From Candidatus Nanoarchaeia archaeon (GTDB lineage: Archaea > Nanobdellota > Nanobdellia > Pacearchaeales > GW2011-AR1): DNA of 35,572 nucleotides. Both the position numbers and the translations under genes were made by a program. Below are positions 24,820-33,506 of the stretch, piece by piece (the first letter of the stretch is position 1; every line of letters begins with the position of its first letter). The stretch is from contig JAQTST010000001.1 of the NCBI GenBank assembly GCA_028711165.1, forward strand, positions 418,986-454,557. The letters are read 5' to 3'. The notes below the pieces were generated by a model. That model was not told where the DNA came from and did no database searches. It worked only from the letters and a program-made list of their open reading frames with translations.

Positions 24820-25995
24820 ATGGAAAATAAACACAAAATGAATGCCAAAAAACTTTTGGTTTCTTTTTTGTTAATCGCAAGCGTGTTGTTCTTAGCAACT
24901 GCTGTAAGTGCTGCTGATATAGCATCTGATTACACTATTGAAGTAGATAGTGTTGATGTTACTGAAAGTGCAAGTGTCATTGCTGGCGAGACTGCGGAAG
25001 TGAAAATTAAATTCACTGCTGATGATCTCGATCTTGGTGATGGTGAAACAAGTGCATCTAATGTAAGAATAAAAGTAACACTTGAAGGCGAAAAAGCTGA
25101 TGTAACTGCTGTTACACCTCTTTTCGATGTTGAAGAAGGAAAGACTTATGTTAAAACATTAGTTTTGAAAGTTCCTTCAGAACTTAAGGATGATTTAAGT
25201 GATGACTTGACTATGGATGTAAAAATCTGGAATTCAGATTTTGAAACAGAAGAACAAGATATTACTTTGAGAGTTCAAAGACCTTCATACGACTTTGCTA
25301 TTAAGTCTGTATCAACAAGCAATGCAATTAATGCTGGACAATCAATGCCAGTTGAAGTTGTTTTGAAAAATGTTGGTTACAATGATGCAGATGACGTTTA
25401 CGTAACTGTATCTATACCAGAACTTAATGTTGTTAAATCAGCTTATTTCGGAGACTTAGTTGCTCTTGAAGAAGATGACGAAGATGACGAAGACACTGCA
25501 AGTGGAAAACTTTACTTAGAAGTGCCTTACACTGCTCAAGCTGGAGTTTACACTTTAGTTGTTGAAGTTGAAAACGATGAGACAACAAGCACTGTTGCGA
25601 AAGAAATAACAATAGAAAACGGTGTTTCTGACTTAGCAATAAGATCAGGAAACGATTTGATTGTTCTTAACCCTACAAGCCAATTAAAGGTTTACACAGT
25701 TAATTACAATGGAAACGACGTTACTGTTGTTGTTCCTGCTGTTTCAAGCAAGAATGTTGCAATAGAAGTTCCTGCAGGAGACTATAACTTTGATGTTACT
25801 GTCTTATCTGGAGAAACTGTATTAAGCACTGTTGCTTTTAGCGGTACAAGTCAAGAAACTGTAGAATTGACAAACCCAGTTTTCGTATTGACAGTTATAT
25901 TGTCAATTGTATTCTTGGTATTGTTAGTTGTATTAGTTGTATTGATAACAAAGAAACCTCAAAAAACTGAAGAATTCGGCGAAAGCTATTACTAA
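24820..25995 (+). CDS. S-layer/CARDB-like surface protein with signal peptide and C-terminal TM anchor
   Basis: Signal peptide (LLVSFLLIASVLFLATAVSA), Ig-like/CARDB-like segments (MPVEVVLKNVGYNDADDVYVTVSI), acidic patch EEDDEDDED, C-terminal TM. Confidence 0.8.
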   Translation: MENKHKMNAKKLLVSFLLIASVLFLATAVSAADIASDYTIEVDSVDVTESASVIAGETAEVKIKFTADDLDLGDGETSASNVRIKVTLEGEKADVTAVTPLFDVEEGKTYVKTLVLKVPSELKDDLSDDLTMDVKIWNSDFETEEQDITLRVQRPSYDFAIKSVSTSNAINAGQSMPVEVVLKNVGYNDADDVYVTVSIPELNVVKSAYFGDLVALEEDDEDDEDTASGKLYLEVPYTAQAGVYTLVVEVENDETTSTVAKEITIENGVSDLAIRSGNDLIVLNPTSQLKVYTVNYNGNDVTVVVPAVSSKNVAIEVPAGDYNFDVTVLSGETVLSTVAFSGTSQETVELTNPVFVLTVILSIVFLVLLVVLVVLITKKPQKTEEFGESYY

Positions 25996-26009
25996 GTTGA
26001 TTGAGTAAA

Positions 26010-26042
26010 TTTTTATTTTTTTTATTTTTTTTATTATTTTTT
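26010..26042 (+). terminator. T-tract terminator after the surface protein gene
   Basis: TTTTTATTTTTTTTATTTTTTTTATTATTTTTT directly after the stop. Confidence 0.6.
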
Positions 26043-26071
26043 AACCCAAGGGAAGAGGGGGAGGAATTAAG

Positions 26072-26839
26072 ATGACAAGTGAAATAATCCCAAGAGATAG
26101 AATACCCCAAGAAGCATTGAGATTAATTAATGAAATTTCCGGGATTAATGCAGTTATTCCGACGATGGAAGAGGACCCAAGTATTATCGAAGGGTATTTT
26201 GAAATAGAAAGAAAAAAGATTACAACATTAGGGGAATTATACAACTATAAAAATGGTTTAGAGAATGCATTGAGAAATTATTCTGCAAACCCAAGAGTCC
26301 AAGGTTATCTCGAAGAGTTGGATTATTCTAAAGAGGTAGGAAAGTTAAATCTCATAGTATCTAAGTTAGAACGAGAGTCTGCTCTCGGCGGAAAGATTTT
26401 GAAAGATGTTTGGAATAAATGTTTTGATAATGGTTTTAACATGGATTATCAGGATGACACAGGAGAATTACTGGGGGAGAAAGAATCTTCTTTAAGAATA
26501 TCTCTGTATGGAGATATAGATATTAAAAAAGTCAGTATAAGATATAATATTAAGGGGGTTAGCCCAAGCATAGTTTTAAAACAAAATAAACCAAAATTTA
26601 TTGAGAAAATTAAAGGTAAAAAATCAGGAGAGATAACTGCAGATGTGTATAAAATGGTAGATGATTGTAAGATGGGTTATCAAAAGGGAATTTCTTTAGA
26701 GAGAGTTATTAATGTGATAGACAGGTGTATTTTAGAAAATGGTTTTTATTCGGGAGGACTTAAACAATTTAGAAAAATTATTTTGAATCTCCCAAGTATT
26801 ATGAATAAATATTTAGAGGATAAGTTAGGGGAAAGATGA
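26072..26839 (+). CDS. uncharacterised protein (255 aa), gene 1 of a four-gene cluster
   Basis: ORF preceded by strong Shine-Dalgarno AGGGGGAGGA. Confidence 0.7.
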   Translation: MTSEIIPRDRIPQEALRLINEISGINAVIPTMEEDPSIIEGYFEIERKKITTLGELYNYKNGLENALRNYSANPRVQGYLEELDYSKEVGKLNLIVSKLERESALGGKILKDVWNKCFDNGFNMDYQDDTGELLGEKESSLRISLYGDIDIKKVSIRYNIKGVSPSIVLKQNKPKFIEKIKGKKSGEITADVYKMVDDCKMGYQKGISLERVINVIDRCILENGFYSGGLKQFRKIILNLPSIMNKYLEDKLGER

Positions 26840-27375
26840 CAAATAGATATTACAAAAACTTTGAAAATTTGTTAGATGATTTCATGAAAGGAAGGCCTGA
26901 AGAGTTGGATAAAGTTGTTGAAGAAACAACTAATAAAATAAGAGGACGTTCTATTGGGGAAGTTCTTTCTCTTGGAAAAGAATATTTAGAGAATAATAAT
27001 TATATGGGAGCTATAACCTCGTTTAATGAAGTTAAGAAAGATAAGAAGACAAAATATTTAGGAGAATTATACAATTATCTTGTATTTGTTATTATCAATT
27101 CAAGGGTAGACAAGGATTCTGTTCCTCAGGATTTTAGACAAGAAGTAGATAGTCTTGTCTTGGAGAAAATAATTTATTGCATGATGGAATCGACGAGAAT
27201 GTATGCTGAAAAAGAAATTCCTAAAGAGGAACTTTTTTCTATTGAATTTTTTATAGACAGAATACAATTCAGAGATATGACAATAAAAGACAGAACAGAA
27301 TTTAACAGAATTTATAACAAGTTCAAAGAATATGCTCTTGATGTTTTTACCGAAGATAAAGATGGAAACAAATGA
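26836..27375 (+). CDS. uncharacterised protein (179 aa), gene 2 of the cluster
   Basis: ATGA overlap with gene 1. Confidence 0.7.
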   Translation: MTNRYYKNFENLLDDFMKGRPEELDKVVEETTNKIRGRSIGEVLSLGKEYLENNNYMGAITSFNEVKKDKKTKYLGELYNYLVFVIINSRVDKDSVPQDFRQEVDSLVLEKIIYCMMESTRMYAEKEIPKEELFSIEFFIDRIQFRDMTIKDRTEFNRIYNKFKEYALDVFTEDKDGNK

Positions 27376-28093
27376 TATTAGTGCAAAAGATTTGAAATTG
27401 ATGACAGATTATTTCAGCCTTAAAGCTGTAATGCCTTATCTTTCTGATGAGAAAGCAGTTAAAGATTATCTTGAAACTCAGAAACTGGACATTCCTCAGG
27501 AGCAGTTTAAAGAATATTTTTCAAGTTTAAAGAAAGAAGTCAGTTATCTTATTGAATATAATAAAGAAGCAAGAGATTTTTACCTGAGACTTGAGAACCC
27601 GAAATCGGTTGATGAGAAAATTGAAGATTTATTTTCTTACAAGAATAAAAATAATTTGGAGGAGAAATTTACAGGTGTATTAAAAGATACTCATAATGCT
27701 GTTATGAAAACAAATTTTAATCTTTACAGTATGGCAGATATAAGCGTCAGCAAAATTAAAGATAATTACTGGGATGTTGCTAAAATAGAATTATATTCTT
27801 ATATGGGAAGATTCAATACTATTTTTACGTTAAAAAAATCCATCTTCGAACCAAAAGTAATATTAAAAACTTATCTTGGAGAGAACATTAATGAAAGAGT
27901 GAATAAAGGTTCTATAAAAGATCTTTTTGATATGTATTGGAAATCTCTTGTCAGTGAAGGACAGGGAATGGCGGGGAGGCAAATTAAGAGAATTATTGAT
28001 TTAGAAGGAGAGGTTGAACTCCATTTGTCGAGGAGGAAAAATAATATAATAGATATTTTTGAGGGAAATAATGGGAAGGAAAAACAGGAATAA
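27362..28093 (+). CDS. uncharacterised protein (about 243 aa), gene 3 of the cluster, possible divergent paralog of gene 1
   Basis: ATG 27362 overlaps gene 2 end; N-terminal similarity to gene 1 (LKAVMPYLSDEKAVKDYLE / INAVIPTMEEDPSIIEGYFE). Confidence 0.7.
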   Translation: METNDISAKDLKLMTDYFSLKAVMPYLSDEKAVKDYLETQKLDIPQEQFKEYFSSLKKEVSYLIEYNKEARDFYLRLENPKSVDEKIEDLFSYKNKNNLEEKFTGVLKDTHNAVMKTNFNLYSMADISVSKIKDNYWDVAKIELYSYMGRFNTIFTLKKSIFEPKVILKTYLGENINERVNKGSIKDLFDMYWKSLVSEGQGMAGRQIKRIIDLEGEVELHLSRRKNNIIDIFEGNNGKEKQE

Positions 28094-28655
28094 AAAAATT
28101 ATAATGTTTGAAGGGTATAAACTTCCGAAAATTGAAAAAGGGTTTGAAATTGTGTATGATTATAAATTTGAAGAGAGGGGAATTTATCCGAGTTTCAAGA
28201 TTTTATATGACGCACCAAAACTTTTGATGGAAAGCGATGAAAAAAGATTAAAGAAATGCATTTATGATATCTTATTTGAATTAACTAATGGGGAATATAA
28301 AGAGATTAAAAAAATAATAGATACAAGGAGTAAAAAAATTGAATCTGAAAATGATACTGCGATGGGAATATTTGACAACAGATATGACAGGAAAATAGAC
28401 AAACATTTATTCTACAAGATAAGTTTAGATGACAAAGTCACATTAGAAATTGAAGATTACAAACCGAAGAGAATTGACAAATTTTCCAAAAAGGAAAAGA
28501 AAACTTATTATTTCGAAGACAGCAAATTGAATGAAGTAATTGACAAGTTTAGGTTCAATCCGAATAATATCTCAGTTTTTGTCGCGAGGCAGATTGAATT
28601 TGGCGGGGACAGATTATTTGAAGAAATTTATGGTTTGCTTGGCGGGGAAATTTAA
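28071..28655 (+). CDS. uncharacterised protein (about 194 aa), gene 4 of the cluster
   Basis: ATG 28071 with upstream GAGGG; overlaps the end of gene 3; convergent with the SMC-like gene. Confidence 0.7.
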   Translation: MGRKNRNKKIIMFEGYKLPKIEKGFEIVYDYKFEERGIYPSFKILYDAPKLLMESDEKRLKKCIYDILFELTNGEYKEIKKIIDTRSKKIESENDTAMGIFDNRYDRKIDKHLFYKISLDDKVTLEIEDYKPKRIDKFSKKEKKTYYFEDSKLNEVIDKFRFNPNNISVFVARQIEFGGDRLFEEIYGLLGGEI

Positions 28656-31511
28656 TTACATCTTCAAACTTATTATCTTACTGATTCCGTCGTGCATGCT
28701 GATTCCGTAGAGATTTGTGGCGTTTGCGATGACTTCATCATTGTGGGAGATAACTATGTATTGCCCTCTCTGCATATATTTTTTCAAAAGTTCTGCAAGG
28801 CGCTCGGAGTTTCTCTTGTCAAGTGCAGCGTCGATTTCGTCGAGGATATAAAAATAATACGGCTTTAATTCCTGAATTGCAAAAATCAGCGAAAGAGCAA
28901 CCAAAGTTTGTTCTCCTCCTGAAAGAGATTTGACATCGAAATATTTTCCGTGTCCTGTTTTCACGATTATATTAACTCCGCCGTTGAATGGCTCTTTCTT
29001 GTCTTCAAGTTCAAGATAGACGTGCCCTTTCTGGCTGAGCTGGGAGAAGTTTCTCGAGAATATTTCATTCACAGAATTAAGCGTCTGCAAAAATGTTTTT
29101 TTCTTTTTCACGTCAATCTCGTGGATTATTTTTAAAATTCCTTCTTTTTCTTTTGCGATGATTTCTGTTTTTTCTTTTATTGAATCGTATTCATTTTTGA
29201 TTGAGTCATAAACTTCAAGCGAGCGGAGATTTACATTTCCTATCTGCGAGAGAAGTTCCTGAGTTTTTGCGAGTTTTTCTGTGAGGAAATTTCTATTTGT
29301 TTTTATTATCTCAACGTCGGGGAAATCAAGCATTTCTGTTTCGAGATTTTCAATTTCTGCGTTTATTCTTGCGATATCAATCTTTAGGTTGTTTAATTCC
29401 TGTTCAAAATTATAGACGATATTCTGCTTTTTTGAGATTTCAATTTCGTTGTCTCTGATTTTTCTCTGGAGAGAATCACGTTCAGAAATCATCTTCTGGA
29501 ATTTTTCAACAAGTTCGCTTTCCTGTTTTTTCTTTTTCTCGAGCAACTCATTTTTTTCTTTTATTTTCTTTTTTATCTCGACAAGTTCTGAGCTCAAATC
29601 TTCCTCTTCCCTCGACAATTGTTTAAAAGAAATTTTTCCCCTTTCAAGTTCCCTCTGTTTAAAGGAAATTTCTGAATCCATATTCTCCTGACTTCTCAGG
29701 GAAATTTCCTGAACTTCAATTTTCAGCGTTTCATATTTTTGCTCAATGTTTGAATTTTCATCAAAAGAGTTTTCGAGATTCTTTTCTCTTTTCAAAAGTT
29801 CTGACAGTTCTCCTTTAAGATAATCAATTTTTTCCTGAACAGTTTTTATCTGATTCTGCTTTTCATGAATATTCGAAAGTTTTGCCAAATCAGAATTTCC
29901 TCTTGAAATCTCAGAGGTTATTTCTTCTATTTCCTGATTCAAAAGAGATTTTTTCTGGAGAATATCTTTGAGTTCTCTGTCAGAATTTTCTATCTCTTTG
30001 TTCAGGGAAGTTATCTTCTGGTGAATTTCTGAATGCATAGAATCGATGTGCTCTTTTGTAATCGTGCTCTTGCAGAGAGGGCAAATATCCATCTTTGAAA
30101 TTTTTTCAACCAGTTTTTTCTGCTTGTCAATTTCATATTCATTTGCTCCTGAAAGTTTTTCCAAACTGATTTCTTTTTTGGAAAGATTATCGAGAAGATT
30201 TTTCTTTTCTGCAATCGCCATTTTTAGAGAATCAATTTTCTCCTGCGTTGTTTTTGGATTAGACAATTCCTGAGAAATTGATTTTACCTGCTTCAGCAAA
30301 AACTCGGATTCATTTATGTAAGAGTTCAGCGTTGTTTTTTTGTCCTGAATTCTCTCTTTTAATGATTTAAGTTCAGATTTCAAAGTGTAGAATTTTTTTC
30401 TCTGCTCTTCGAGTTTTTCAAGCTCCTGTTTTTTAGATTCTATCTCTTTTTGATTTTTTGCCGTCGACAAAGGCTTTTGCAAGTCTTTCATACCCAAGTC
30501 AAGATTTCTCAGAGATTCCTGAAGTTCCTGCTTTTCTTTTGAGATTGAAGAAATTTTATTTTCATAATTTTCAAGACGAACATTCATGCCTGCAAGTTCT
30601 GCCCTGATATTTGCAATTTCCTGATTAAGTCTTTCCTGCTCCAGTCCTGTCGATTTTTGGATTGTTGAGTTTATTGTTGATATTTTTGATTCAAGATTTT
30701 CTATAAGGGCTCTTAGTTCAGAAATTGATTTTTTTTCTTTTTCTATCTCCTTGTTTTTCTGGGAAATTTTTGAGTTAACCTCGTCGGAAATTTTTTTCTT
30801 TTGGTTTATGTCAGAATAAATAATGCTGGCTTTGAATTTTTTCACGTCGGATTCGAGTTTTTTGAACTTCAGTGCCTGCTGTCTTTCTTTTTCAAGATTG
30901 TTAAGATAAATTGTTCTCTCTCTCAGAATCGCCAAAACTTCTTTTAACTTCTCTTCTGTTTTTTCAAGTTCAGAAAGAGATTTTTCTTTTCGCATTTCGT
31001 AGATGGAAATTCCTGAGACTTCCTCGATGACTTTTCTTCTTTCTTCCGGCTGCATTCTTGCAAAATTCTGGATTTCCCCCTGAAGAACAATATTAAATCC
31101 GTTCGGGTCTATTCCTCCCTGTGCCAGCAATGACAAGACTTCCTGTCTTGTGCTGACAGCGTCGTTAATTTTGTAAATACTCTGTCCATTTCTTCGGACA
31201 ATTCTTTTTACAGAAATTTCATTTTTGTCGATAGAAAAAATTCCGTCGGAGTTGTCAAGAACCATTTCAACCATTGCCTCTTTTGCCGGAGCTGCTGCCT
31301 TACTTCCAAGGAAAATTAAGTTTCCTGCTTTTGCTGCACGCATAGATTTTATAGACAATCTTCCGAGAACAAAACAGAGCGCGTCAGAAACATTGCTTTT
31401 CCCGCTTCCGTTTGCACCGACGATAACATTAATTCCCGGAGATAATGGAATTTCTGTTTTCCTTACAAAACTCTTGAATCCATACATCACTAATTTTTTA
31501 ATGTACATCAT
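28656..31511 (-). CDS. smc: SMC-type chromosome ATPase with a central Rad50-like CPxC zinc hook
   Basis: SMC N-terminus (YGFKSFVRKTEIPLSPGINVIVGANGSGKSNVSDALCFVLG), SMC C-terminus (SLSGGEQTLVALSLIFAIQELKPYYFYILDEIDAALDKRNSERL), coiled coil with CPLC at residues 477-480 of 951. Confidence 0.92.
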   Translation of the reverse strand: MMYIKKLVMYGFKSFVRKTEIPLSPGINVIVGANGSGKSNVSDALCFVLGRLSIKSMRAAKAGNLIFLGSKAAAPAKEAMVEMVLDNSDGIFSIDKNEISVKRIVRRNGQSIYKINDAVSTRQEVLSLLAQGGIDPNGFNIVLQGEIQNFARMQPEERRKVIEEVSGISIYEMRKEKSLSELEKTEEKLKEVLAILRERTIYLNNLEKERQQALKFKKLESDVKKFKASIIYSDINQKKKISDEVNSKISQKNKEIEKEKKSISELRALIENLESKISTINSTIQKSTGLEQERLNQEIANIRAELAGMNVRLENYENKISSISKEKQELQESLRNLDLGMKDLQKPLSTAKNQKEIESKKQELEKLEEQRKKFYTLKSELKSLKERIQDKKTTLNSYINESEFLLKQVKSISQELSNPKTTQEKIDSLKMAIAEKKNLLDNLSKKEISLEKLSGANEYEIDKQKKLVEKISKMDICPLCKSTITKEHIDSMHSEIHQKITSLNKEIENSDRELKDILQKKSLLNQEIEEITSEISRGNSDLAKLSNIHEKQNQIKTVQEKIDYLKGELSELLKREKNLENSFDENSNIEQKYETLKIEVQEISLRSQENMDSEISFKQRELERGKISFKQLSREEEDLSSELVEIKKKIKEKNELLEKKKKQESELVEKFQKMISERDSLQRKIRDNEIEISKKQNIVYNFEQELNNLKIDIARINAEIENLETEMLDFPDVEIIKTNRNFLTEKLAKTQELLSQIGNVNLRSLEVYDSIKNEYDSIKEKTEIIAKEKEGILKIIHEIDVKKKKTFLQTLNSVNEIFSRNFSQLSQKGHVYLELEDKKEPFNGGVNIIVKTGHGKYFDVKSLSGGEQTLVALSLIFAIQELKPYYFYILDEIDAALDKRNSERLAELLKKYMQRGQYIVISHNDEVIANATNLYGISMHDGISKIISLKM

Positions 31512-31589
31512 TTTAATAGGAAGAAAGGGGATTTTTTAAAGGTTAAGCGTCAATTAAAAGTTTAAAAATAGAAAGTTTGAAGTAAATTA

Positions 31590-32006
31590 ATGAAAGATAG
31601 AAAACTAAAAATTAGAATAGAAAAATATTCTTCTCCGGATAAACTGGGTTATAACATTTTTATAGAAGGAAGAAAAGGTAGTGGATTTGTTATTGCAGAA
31701 CCGCTTTTAGCAGAACATAAGCCAGACAGAGAAATATTCTATAAATTGGGGGTTGGAAAAAAAGATTTAGTTGTGTATATTTCCCATTTTTATCCGAATG
31801 GATTTCCGGGAGAGGAGGAAAATATGAGAAAGGGAGTTGGAAGTATAGTTTTAGATTTTGTTTTGAAGGATTTGAAAGAAAGAGAAATTAGAGGAATAAA
31901 TCTTGCCGCAACAACAGATTATATGATAAAATTTTGTAACAAAAATAATTTTATTGAAAATAATTCTTTCAGAGGATTATACAGAAGATTCTATAAATTA
32001 ATTTAA
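31590..32006 (+). CDS. possible GNAT-family acetyltransferase
   Basis: RKGVGSIVLDFVLKDLKEREIRGINLAATTDYMIKFCNKNNFIEN resembles GNAT motifs A/B. Confidence 0.5.
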   Translation: MKDRKLKIRIEKYSSPDKLGYNIFIEGRKGSGFVIAEPLLAEHKPDREIFYKLGVGKKDLVVYISHFYPNGFPGEEENMRKGVGSIVLDFVLKDLKEREIRGINLAATTDYMIKFCNKNNFIENNSFRGLYRRFYKLI

Positions 32007-32668
32007 ATCAATTTTTGCTGTTCAGCCATAGAGCAGACATCCTTCCAAGTGCTCCAGGTTTTTCTGAATATTCCTTTGTCGCCGTAAGTCTGAGCATGTT
32101 TTTGCAGGAATTTTGTCGTCAGCGGGTCTGAACAATATCCTGAACCAATTTCGCTTCCGTACTGCTCTTTTAATTTTCCCATCTCAATTTCTCTGACGCA
32201 TTTTGCGAGAATTGATGCTGCGGAAACTGAAATATGATTTACATCTGCCTTATGCTCGCAGACAATTTCCAGGTTAGATAAATTATTAATTTTTGTTTTG
32301 AGATAATCTTTCCATTTTTCTATGCTGACAGACGGGCAGTCAATTATCACTTTTATCCTGCTGAAACCTTTGTTTATTCTGTTAATTACTTCTGCCATTT
32401 TTATAGCTTCCAGTGCATTCAGATTTATTCCGTCGTGGTTTTTCCTGTCGATTTCCTCGGGATGGGCGAGGACGATTTCGAAAGTTTCTGCGAGTCCTTT
32501 TATTTTTTCAGACAAGAATTCTCTTCTCTTCTGAGTTAACTGTTTGGAGTCTTTCACTCCGAGATTTTTTAATTCACTCTCGACTGTATCGTCGATTAAA
32601 CATCCCGCGAGAACCATTGGGCCGATTACAGGGCCTCTTCCGGCATCGTCTATTCCAAGTATTAACAT
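32003..32668 (-). CDS. rnhB: ribonuclease HII
   Basis: LGIDDAGRGPVIGPMVLAG, VKDSKQLTQKRRE, HKADVNHISVSAASILAKCVRE. Confidence 0.93.
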   Translation of the reverse strand: MLILGIDDAGRGPVIGPMVLAGCLIDDTVESELKNLGVKDSKQLTQKRREFLSEKIKGLAETFEIVLAHPEEIDRKNHDGINLNALEAIKMAEVINRINKGFSRIKVIIDCPSVSIEKWKDYLKTKINNLSNLEIVCEHKADVNHISVSAASILAKCVREIEMGKLKEQYGSEIGSGYCSDPLTTKFLQKHAQTYGDKGIFRKTWSTWKDVCSMAEQQKLI

Positions 32669-32698
32669 AACCTTATACAGAATGAATGGTTTTTAAAA

Positions 32699-33151
32699 TT
32701 AATTAGAATCAATAAGTTTGTCTAATTTGAAGAAAGTCCTGATTTGATTATTAGGGAGTACTCTTGAACCACATTCATCAACATAACCTTCAACAAGTCT
32801 TGAATAAATTAAATCTCTGAATTCTGTGTCATAAGCATATTTATTATTTCTTGGATTAAAATTCTCATCTAAAGAATTGACTATTCTCCAAAGAGATTTT
32901 TCAAAATCTTTTCTTCTTCCCCGATTATGAGAATGATAAATTCCAGAATACCAAAACGGATTATATGATTCAGCAAATCTTATTTTATGGTCGGAATGTT
33001 TTGGAATTGGTGCGGGAATTAAAACCACTTTAAGTCTGTTGTTTAACAAATCATTATACAGGAATTCTGCTTCTTCAATAAAATTTTTTCTTGGAAAAAT
33101 AGGCAAGTATGCAAGTCTTTTTTCCGGAGTCCATATCTCTCTTTCACCCAT
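32699..33151 (-). CDS. hypothetical protein (150 aa)
   Basis: ORF with no recognised family. Confidence 0.6.
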   Translation of the reverse strand: MGEREIWTPEKRLAYLPIFPRKNFIEEAEFLYNDLLNNRLKVVLIPAPIPKHSDHKIRFAESYNPFWYSGIYHSHNRGRRKDFEKSLWRIVNSLDENFNPRNNKYAYDTEFRDLIYSRLVEGYVDECGSRVLPNNQIRTFFKLDKLIDSN

Positions 33152-33304
33152 TCTCCCAGAAAACTAAAGAGACTTTTAAGGATTTATTTGATGAAAGGAT
33201 GTTTAGAAAGTAGCGGGGGTTACTCCTTGCCCCACTCGTTGCAATTAAATTTTTCTGGCACTCGTGAAACAACTCGGGATTTGAATTCAAATCCCAAAAT
33301 AGAA

Positions 33305-33423
33305 TAGCGGGGGTGGGATTTGAACCACACGACCTTCGGGTTTCCCATGCGTATGTGTGGGAATGGAAATCTTCCCGATTTGCTTATGGGCCCGACGAGC
33401 ACTCCAGGCTGCTCCACCCCGCT
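33305..33423 (-). tRNA. initiator tRNA-Met (CAT) with a 43-nt intron at 37/38 (33342..33384)
   Basis: AGCGGGG/CCCCGCT acceptor with A1-U72, three G-C pairs in the anticodon stem (TCGGG/CCCGA); exon junctions form a bulge-helix-bulge (CCCA/TGGG flanked by TAA and AAA bulges). Confidence 0.9.
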
Positions 33424-33506
33424 ATAAAATATTAAGACGTTTGTAATCTTTTAAACGTTTCGTCGGTGTTCAGAAAATATTTAAATTGCTTTTGACTGAT
33501 TAGATA

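Noticed and set aside
28656-31511. Annotating the SMC-like protein as Rad50
   Set aside because: Head motifs (GSGKSNVSDALCFVLG, DEIDAALD) are SMC-type and no mre11 is adjacent; only the apex is Rad50-like.
33220-33417. 65-aa minus-strand ORF
   Set aside because: Lies over the initiator tRNA-Met and its downstream palindrome; coding is not plausible.
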